Source: Zygnema cylindricum | Lineage: Eukaryota > Streptophyta > Zygnematophyceae > Zygnematales > Zygnemataceae | Assembly: GCA_037447655.1 (NCBI GenBank) | Contig: JBBHKE010001175.1 | Span: 50,255 to 114,254, forward strand | DNA: 64,000 bases | Direction of reading: 5' to 3' | In this document: positions 56,972 to 64,000 of the stretch, one piece after another | Layout: each line of letters opens with the position of its first letter | Numbering within the stretch: position 1 is the first letter of the stretch | Made by a program: the position numbers and the translations under genes | The notes under the pieces: model-generated | Database searches by the model: none | What the model saw: the letters and a program-made list of their open reading frames with translations, nothing else | What the model was told of the DNA's origin: nothing

Positions 56972-59834
56972 TCAGTACCCACCATGCTCTGCCATTTTTG
57001 TCGAACAATCTCCAACTTTAGCATCTCGAACTGCAGAAAAATCAGAGCTCCCCTTGACTCGCGGCCTTCTAATCCACCTGTACATTGTAAATACAACCAC
57101 CGCATCACACCTGTCAACTAAAAAATGTAGTCAAACTTTCTCCCTTCAGAAATCATGCACACAGTGTTCTACATGCCTAAGAATCCCCTTCTTGTCAAAG
57201 TTTACCTTGAGAATTCCCACAAGCACTGCCCTCCAATCAACATCGCTGTAAGGACGGCCACAATATTACTGTTTGAACCCTGCATATCCCGTGGCCAAAA
57301 GTATTACTAAATGCCAAAAAAACTGTGGATGTCACCTGACTGTCAGCGTTCATGGGCTGCCAGAATCTGCCAAAACCTGAATGGCAATGCAGTAGCCATG
57401 GATTGACAAATCACACAGCAGATTTAAAGAGAACGTGAAGTCCTCTTTATCTGCTAAAAAGACAGGAAGGCAATAAAAACAAATATATGGAAAAAATTTA
57501 AATTATATATACATAGTGAACATTCAAGAATGTAAGACCGTTTTGTGGTTTGGGTGAAAGCGTTTTAAACAGGTAGGGGCCTCGACTGAGTTCTCAGAAT
57601 GCACCTTTGCAATATTTTGAACCGCGATCACATAGAGGAGTGTCATATGGGCCATCTTCAGTATCTCCACCAGACTTTCTGAACGTGATTGCCAAAAGTG
57701 AACTGCCGAAAAGAGAACCTTAAATACCAGGACTGCAATTACTGCGTGAAGGACAAATGTGGCCTACAGAAACAAACAATTGAATATTGCCAGTTAAGAC
57801 TTAATGATAAGTTTCCACCAAGCACTTGAATAATACCGGCAACTGGCAACCACACAACTGCAAATAGCCAAACTGTACTCTGATAAGCCAGCAGATCGTT
57901 TCAACCAAATCGATCAGGCAAACTGCAACAGAAACAAACAATTGAATATTGCCAGTTAAGACTTAATGATAAGTTTCCACCAAGCACTTGAATAATGCCG
58001 GCAACTGGCAACCACACAACTGCAAATAGCCAAACTGTACTCTGATAAGCCAGCAGGTCGTTTCAACCGAATCGATCAGGCAAACTGCAACCAAAATACA
58101 ACCACAAAAGTTGGGAAACGCAAGGAAATGCCCACCTGCATTTCCATGTAGCCATCTATAAAGTCAAGTCCGAAACAGTATTTTATGCAGGCCAGACTGA
58201 TGGCTGCCATCTCACCATATATAAGAGAGCCGAGACTCACCTGCAGAAAGGGGAGAAGGAAGAGAGTGGAATGGGAGTGAAAATACATTCACGTGAGTGT
58301 GACTATCGCATCTCTGAGAGGACAAAAACTCATAAGTGCTTCCATCCAGTTGAACTCTCTCTTTGACCAACAGGAGCTAATTTCCCCAGTTACTTTCTTC
58401 CGCTCCTACAAGATAAAAAGCAGACACATAGGATGATGTGCGAGAAGCTTAATAACTGAAGGAACAAACTACGCAAAAGGTACGCAGACTTACCAAATAT
58501 ACCAAAGTGGAAAAAAAACCTGACGCTTCCAAAGGTTCAAATTTAACTTGAAAACACTGCAAGTGCAAACTCCCCGCGGTTCAATTTTGTCAGAAGGAAG
58601 AGCCAAAACAGTTAGGTTCAAACAAAGTGAAACACAGCCAGAGTCACAAACAAAACCAGCGGCATTTAAAAAGAACCCAAAGTAAACAATCAGAAGATAA
58701 AGATAATTCGAACTATCAGACGATAAAGATAATTCGAGATCTGAAATAAACAATGCTTGAATTAATCACAGTCCATAACAACAGCGACCAAACTTCAACA
58801 GCCTATCAGGATCAGTAGCAACAAAGACAGAGAGGAATTAACATGTGGGATATACTCAGACAAATATGAAAAGATAGCATAAACTGCACATAAATGTGTA
58901 AAAACAAACATTCACTTGAAGAGTTAATATTGTGAGTAAATTATGCAGACGTAATTCACTTCTTAAGAAGCTTTGCTGCACTTACCTCAAACATGACTCT
59001 CATAAGGAGAATAAAACACCATTCCCTTCGAATTCCCTTATTACCAAGCTTTGATAGGTGGCCTTATGTTCAACACACCGACGTTGACTACCATACTGAG
59101 ACTAAAACATACTGAGCCAAACACCATTCACTCATTACCAAGCTTTGAGAGGTGGCCTTACATCCAACACACCAACGCTGGCTCCAATACCGAGAGCGAC
59201 GTAGAAGACCGTAAATGACGTGGCATAGCCAGACCTGCTGACAGCAGGGGCCAGGAAGAGCAGCAGCCATCCGCCTCCAAGACTTACCACATCCTTGTCG
59301 TTTAGTGCTGCAAGATGACAAGGGAACAAGGAAATGGACTCAAAGCCATACGTCAAATGTGCGAAAACATTTGGAAACACTATATGTGGCTACCACATAC
59401 TATAAGGGTACCATACAGTATAATACGCGTATAGTATGAGGTAACCACATGTAACGTTACCAATAGTTTTCGGGAATTTTGAACTATGTTCAGAACTAAG
59501 TTTGGAGCATTGACACAAAGAAATAAAAACTAAGAACAAAAGAAACCAGAATACTAGCTCAGAAATTTTGAGAGACAAAATGGCCCGAAAAGGATTACAA
59601 GTAGCAAAAAACTTAACATTTGCAGACCTTAAACGAAAAAAACACCAACAACCCTTTACAAAAACCAGATAATCCTCAATATTCCGTCAAAAACCACAAA
59701 CATGACGCTTGATGGATCCAATCGGACACTGAATTACCCTAAAGCGGTCTAAGCCACCAACCTGCTTCTGCCACCACAACAGCCGCCAGGAGAATCAGGA
59801 GACAAAAAAATATATTATCACTCCTGTGCGCCAT
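56972..59834 (-). CDS. predicted multi-pass membrane protein, function unknown
   Basis: Read on the minus strand. Exons: 59834-59762, 59307-59162, 58240-58136, 57763-57605, 57279-57206, 57110-56972. All have GT-AG borders, most with good pyrimidine tracts, and frames join to 231 residues. It begins MAHRSDNIFF with a hydrophobic signal-anchor-like segment (about residues 8-24). Further hydrophobic helices follow at about 36-51, 55-72, 75-97, 109-131, 140-158 and 164-181. A basic tail (MYRWIRRPRVKG) ends it, probably on the cytosolic side. I do not recognise the family. Consistent phases across six exons are the main evidence that it is real. Intron 2 (about 920 bp) could hide another exon, and the donors after exons 1 and 4 (GTTGGT, GTGCAT) are weak. 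The gene lies within the inverted interval. Confidence 0.55.
57766..58089 (-). repeat. 162-bp tandem duplication in an intron of the membrane-protein gene
   Basis: Copies 57766-57927 and 57928-58089 differ at only a few sites. Each contains a TTTGTTTCTGT-AG/TGCAG acceptor-like sequence at one edge, so the acceptor area of the exon ending at 57763 has been duplicated. Confidence 0.92.
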
Positions 59835-60231
59835 GATGTTGCGTGCAAAGTGGAAGGGAGAAGAGAAAAGAGAGAATTTGTACGGCACGGTACTGGCGCC
59901 ATTCCAACTTGGCGCCGTTTCAGGGTTAAAGGTCCATCGAATTGAATCGCGACAAATTCGCAAAAACTGTTAATGGAACTCGACAGGCGCAAGAGGCCAT
60001 GGAAGAGTCATCGCATACTTTTGGACGTCCTTCAGGCCAGTCTAGACATCTTAGCATAGTTGTTCATAGCGATTAGTGCGAACGTTTCAATCGCAGCGAA
60101 TTATACGTAACGAACGCATTGAACCTTTTGAACAAATCGTAAAAAAATCGTTAATGAATTTCATCCGTACAATTCCGTACAATTAAAAAAATACATATAG
60201 CGGAGTTTGTAAGTCTTCCGTTAAATGAGCG
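59835..60231. other. upstream flank of the membrane-protein gene
   Basis: It holds the presumed promoter and 5' UTR of the minus-strand gene, then AT-rich DNA up to the MULE target duplication TTAAAATA (60232-60239). No motif assigned. Confidence 0.4.
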
Positions 60232-60239
60232 TTAAAATA

Positions 60240-61743
60240 GGGAATTGATCATGACAGTGACTGTTTTGGTTGCGCACAGTCACTTACGTCATTTTGTCAA
60301 AAAACGTACGCTTGAAGTACACATTGGTACAAATAAAGTACCGTCAAGTATAAATTTGACGGTCAATCGGTTGGACATCTTTGACTTTCATAATATTGTT
60401 TCAACCGCTTAAAATTTTGCCGCGCTTGCGGACGTCGACCGTCGTAATAAAGTTAGCAATTCACACGGCCGGCGAGCGTTTACGGTAACAAAACTGCGGC
60501 GACCACATGTAAATAAAATGGTTGCAGACAGTAACTTTTTATCGTTATGCGAGCTCCACGGTGAGAGCACTTGGCCGCAAAATTGAAATTTAATCGTCTG
60601 TGTTACATTGAACTTAGACGCAAAGTGAAACGAAACCTAATGAAACTGGAGTACTATAAGGGTGTGTCCCCATGTGCATAAGTAAGGGTTTTTTCCTGTC
60701 GTTTTGCCGTAAAACTTAGCGCCGTACTGCCTAAGTTGCAACCGTACGAAGTAATCGCAAATTTGTAGAGTACAATTTGCGTCATCCCTGAACTTAGGAT
60801 GTACGAAAAGTTGTCGTCTTGTGCTTTTCGACCCACTTCGACGACAAAAAACGTCATCTTCAACCTTATCTTTAAAACAGGGTCGTAGCAGGATCGGCTG
60901 TACAAAGGTATTGCCGCTTCGTCGTACACATAAAATACTTCCGCGGACGAAAAAATCGCTTCACGCTTCGTGAACCAACATTTCCTCGCAATCTACGAGC
61001 GTGCGACTCGAACAAATGAATACCGGTCGGGGCTCGCGCCAAACCGAACCGACACAAAAGTGCAGTACCGAACGAAACAAAACAGAACTGACGCGAACCG
61101 AACAAAAATTTGACTGCACGATTTCGGCCGACGCCGATTCGCCCAATATCCTAACATTTCGCTGTCAATGTATGTTGATTCGTAAATAGCGTGCCTCGAT
61201 TTCGTCGCGCGTGACGACGCTCATTTTTTTCATTTAATTTCAAATGATATTTTTACGCCGGTTCGTTTTATTATAAAAGTTTATTTCGTTTCGTGCGTTA
61301 TAATATTTCCGTACGAGACTTATAAGTACTTCAGTTTCAATAGGTTTCGTTTCACTTTGCGTCTAAGTTCAATGTAACACTTAGACGATTAAATTTCAAT
61401 TTTGCGGCCTAAGTGCTCTCACCGTGGAGCTCACATAACGACAAAAAGTTACTGTCTGCAACCATTTTATTTACATGTGGTCGCCGCAGTTTTGTTACCG
61501 TAAACGCTTGCCGGCCGTGTGAATTGCTAACTTTATTATGACGGTCGACGTCCGCAAGCGCGGCAAAATTTTAAGCGGTTGAAACAATATTATGAAAGTC
61601 AAAGATGTCCAACCGATTGACCGTCAAATTCATACTTAACGGTACTTTATTTGTATCAATGTGTACTTCAAACGTACTTTTTTTGACAAAATGACGTAAG
61701 TGACTGTGCGCAACCAAAACAGTCACTGTCATGATCAATTCCC
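60240..61743. mobile_element. non-autonomous MULE of the same family, TSD TTAAAATA
   Basis: The ends GGGAATTGATCATGACAGTG match those of the element at 19830-34184. Perfect 8-bp duplication TTAAAATA (60232-60239, 61744-61751). Left arm 60240-60656, right arm about 60882-61743; the right arm includes the captured LTR segment (to about 61160). The transposase interior is deleted and replaced by a truncated Harbinger-like piece. Confidence 0.88.
60660..60881 (+). mobile_element. truncated Harbinger-like element in the non-autonomous MULE
   Basis: It starts GGGTGTGTCCCCATG after TAA (60657-60659), follows 54070-54290 closely and stops at ...TTTAAAAC, where MULE sequence resumes (AGGGTCGTAGCAGG). 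The deletion therefore removed its right end together with the MULE interior. Confidence 0.8.
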
Positions 61744-61751
61744 TTAAAATA

Positions 61752-62387
61752 TTGTTATTATTTGGATAAAATGACACTCCATGTAAGTATCGGAAATTCC
61801 TTCGTCAACTGGTAGCGGAGGAAGTAAATTAATCTATGATAGAACTCTGTCGCATCAAAGCTTAAACGTCAGTCAGGGCACAATTTTATTAATTTCCGTG
61901 ATTTTGCGGTTTCGTTTTCAATATTTTGTGGCGGCTTCTTTCAAAAAAAATTGAAGAAGATGCCCGTACAATTTTCAAACTTACCGCCTTAAAATAGTGT
62001 GACGTATCAATGTCTCTTTTCGAAAATGTCCGTACATTTTTGATGAAGAGACGTACAAGTTCCGCGATATTTCTGTTCAGTTCATTGAACAGAAAGTAAC
62101 AATAACTACGACGTATCTTTTCCTCGTATTCCGTACATTTCCGTAAAAAAATCGTACATATTACGGGAAATGTTGTACTTTTCCCGTAAATTGTCAGTTT
62201 CAGTTTACAGTATACCTTTTTTGCGATTTTCAAAATCGTCACGAATTATACGTTTCAATCGTAAAATTTGAAAAAATCGCACGATTTGAACAAGAAGATG
62301 ATGTTAAGGACGTACAGAATTGAAAATACTAAAATACGCATTCTGTACGCTACGCGTCAGGAAATGTTTAATTACAATTTAGGGTAC
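61752..62387 (-). other. AT-rich segment ending with a detached Harbinger tip
   Basis: No coding frame with similarity. Several CGTACA/TGTACG-rich short repeats. On the minus strand, 62387-62379 reads GTACCC then TAA, the terminal bases and target duplication missing from the element at 51402-53194. Confidence 0.55.
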
Positions 62388-63410
62388 GGCCCCAGGTCGA
62401 CTTGACGAGTGCTGGTCGTAGTGGAAAGCGAGACCAAATCACCATTAGCGGAAAATGAGGGGTTGTTGCTCAAAGAATAAAAGGCCGTAATGAAGGGGAA
62501 TATTTGTACAATCGGAGAAAGTGTGGTCATAAGCTCCAAAAAAAAGGCATTCCGATCCATCGTATTAGATGCGTCAGAAACATCAACTTGAAGGACTAAC
62601 CAATCCGGAGAGACATGCAACAAGGCCCAAACCCCTTGGACCACGACCTCACCACCCCCACGCGTTGCTACTCCAAACTGGTGAGGAGAAAAATAATCAT
62701 GGAAGGCTGGCTTTAGGTGGATGCCAATGGCACGGGCTACCTGGTACAATATCTCTTCTACTGCAATAAGGCAAATCCCCCCATTGGATTTGGTGAGAGC
62801 CAGAAGGCGAGACGTTGTGAGAAGATCACAAATCCCATAGGGATATTGCCCCAGACAACCGGGGAACACAGTTGGAAAAATAGATCAAAACCCCGTGCAC
62901 CCGATTCAGGGGCAAAACATTACGAAATAAAGCCAGGCGGACCCCCTTGCTTAAAGATGGGGGGAAGTGGTGAGGGCTTTGATGAAAGCATCGCGATCCA
63001 AAAGAAAACGCTCCGACGGCTCAAATGTGTGGATAGAGGGGGATAAAGGGTTAGGTGCCGGCGGATGAAGAGCGCGGAGAACCTTGACAGTTGTAGCAGA
63101 CCGAGGAGCAAGATTAAATGGTTGGAGGCCCCGAACTGCTCCAGAAAGCTCATCAACACAGTCCAAATGAACAGCACGTCGATTAGAGGATGGGACATCT
63201 GAAGGCCTCGGTGCACCACCGGGGTGAAAGTAGCACTAGCAACGCGATCCTCGTGCTCAACATGAAGTGCCCTCCAATCACCTCTAATGAAACGCCGACA
63301 TCGTTCATAGACTACAAATTTTAACGACAAAACTTTCCAAGTTAGTAATACTTTGGCATACTTGTTTACAACCTCTTCAATAAAAGCATAAAAATCAGTC
63401 ATAAAAGTCA
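62388..63410 (-). pseudogene. reverse transcriptase, N-terminal half (non-LTR type)
   Basis: Minus strand. From about 63330 a region with basic residues (RRFIRGDWRALHVEHEDR); then, with frameshifts near 62900-63170, the fingers and palm of a reverse transcriptase: LTTSRLLALTKSNGGICLIAV (about 62830-62770), FSPHQFGVATRGGGEVVV, LHVSPDWLVLQVDVSDASNTMDR (catalytic Asp region) and TRQ-x-D near 62402. It ends at GGCC (62391-62388), the codons just before those that open 53191. A retroelement of this type would use the enzyme for target-primed reverse transcription; both halves are dead. Confidence 0.8.
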
Positions 63411-64000
63411 ACATTTAGTCTACAATAACAATCTATAGTAACCACAACAAAAAATTATAAGGAAAGTGCAAGAGGAGATTATCTGTGTAAAAGAACGGAA
63501 TAAAAGCAGAATGGAAGGTGAAATGGAAACATGAGATAAACAGAATAAAAAACTTGACAACTATGCTAAAGACAATTAATAATGTACTTGCAATGTTTTG
63601 GACAAAATATGCATTTTTGTTACTCGATTTGTTCTTTATCCTCTCTTGTTGTCTCTTAGATTCTGTCTTTTACTTTCTTATTTTTTCCTTCCGTTCTATT
63701 TTGATTGATTTGATTGTTACTTCACATTTGTTTTGTTATATTTTTTTTGTTTTGCAACTTTATGGCTTTTGATTCTGTTTTTAATCACTTCCACTGACTG
63801 AGCAGAACGTTAAAGATTGATTCACTACTACTAGTAAAGCAGTAATTTGTCCAAAAAAACAAATGATTCGTGGAAGACCAATAAGGAACAGCTCTGTTAC
63901 AATACACAGAACATAAAAGCACACATGTAACACTGACACGTATAAACACTTGCACTGCTGCACTTCTGACAAGAAAAAAGCTACGGTGCCGTATTCATAT
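63411..64000. other. right end of window, nothing recognised
   Basis: AT-rich; short frames only, none with recognisable motifs. Confidence 0.5.

Noticed and set aside
53191-63410. Two independent reverse transcriptase fragments
   Set aside because: They end at the same protein position with the same GGCC and complementary Harbinger remnants; a single inversion explains both more simply.
1-64000. CRISPR array, bacterial operon or organellar insertion
   Set aside because: No regularly spaced direct repeats with unique spacers, no bacterial gene order and no recognisable plastid or mitochondrial gene.

Overview
The window looks like nuclear DNA of a streptophyte: a land plant or a close green-algal relative. 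The evidence is one intact, intron-bearing plant cellulose synthase gene (CesA, 11 exons, 1105 codons) in a dense field of plant-type transposons. Its N-terminal zinc finger and the D, DxD, TED, QxxRW motifs are canonical. The short class-specific region and several substitutions in normally invariant C-terminal stretches point away from seed plants, perhaps to an early land plant or a zygnematophyte-like alga. That placement is an inference.

Layout. 1-4269: 3' part of a decayed Copia element with its 3' LTR. 5086-10575: two head-to-tail copies of a gag-only (TR-GAG type) retrotransposon; one LTR is split by a solo Copia LTR (6625-7782, TSD TAAGT). 11310-19425: a gypsy-like element with gag and protease but no reverse transcriptase or integrase. 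It carries a possible self-priming site and a solo Copia LTR in gag (15186-16076, TSD GTGGG). 19830-34184: a complete Mutator-like element (MULE) with 1.1-kb terminal inverted repeats and a decayed transposase-OTU protease gene, with a whole Copia element (20282-27379) nested in its left repeat. 34193-42300: the CesA gene and flanks. 44012-50382: a very degraded Copia element with perfect 5-bp TSD (CATAT). 51060-63410: nested DNA transposons, two halves of one reverse transcriptase, a spliced membrane-protein gene on the minus strand and a non-autonomous MULE.

Main discoveries. (1) The interval 53191-62391 appears to be a 9.2-kb inversion whose breakpoints share the tetranucleotide GGCC. Flipping it back rejoins a split reverse transcriptase and restores the end and TAA target duplication of a Harbinger-like element. 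(2) The inner half of both MULE terminal repeats is the first ~0.5 kb of the TR-GAG retrotransposon LTR found at 5954 and 9837. (3) The gypsy-like element has, directly after its 5' LTR, 20 nt perfectly complementary to an LTR-internal segment, as expected for self-primed reverse transcription. (4) Four different Copia LTR lineages carry an antisense tRNA-like box A/box B module. Only CesA and, less surely, the membrane-protein gene look like functional host genes; nearly everything else is mobile DNA at different stages of decay.
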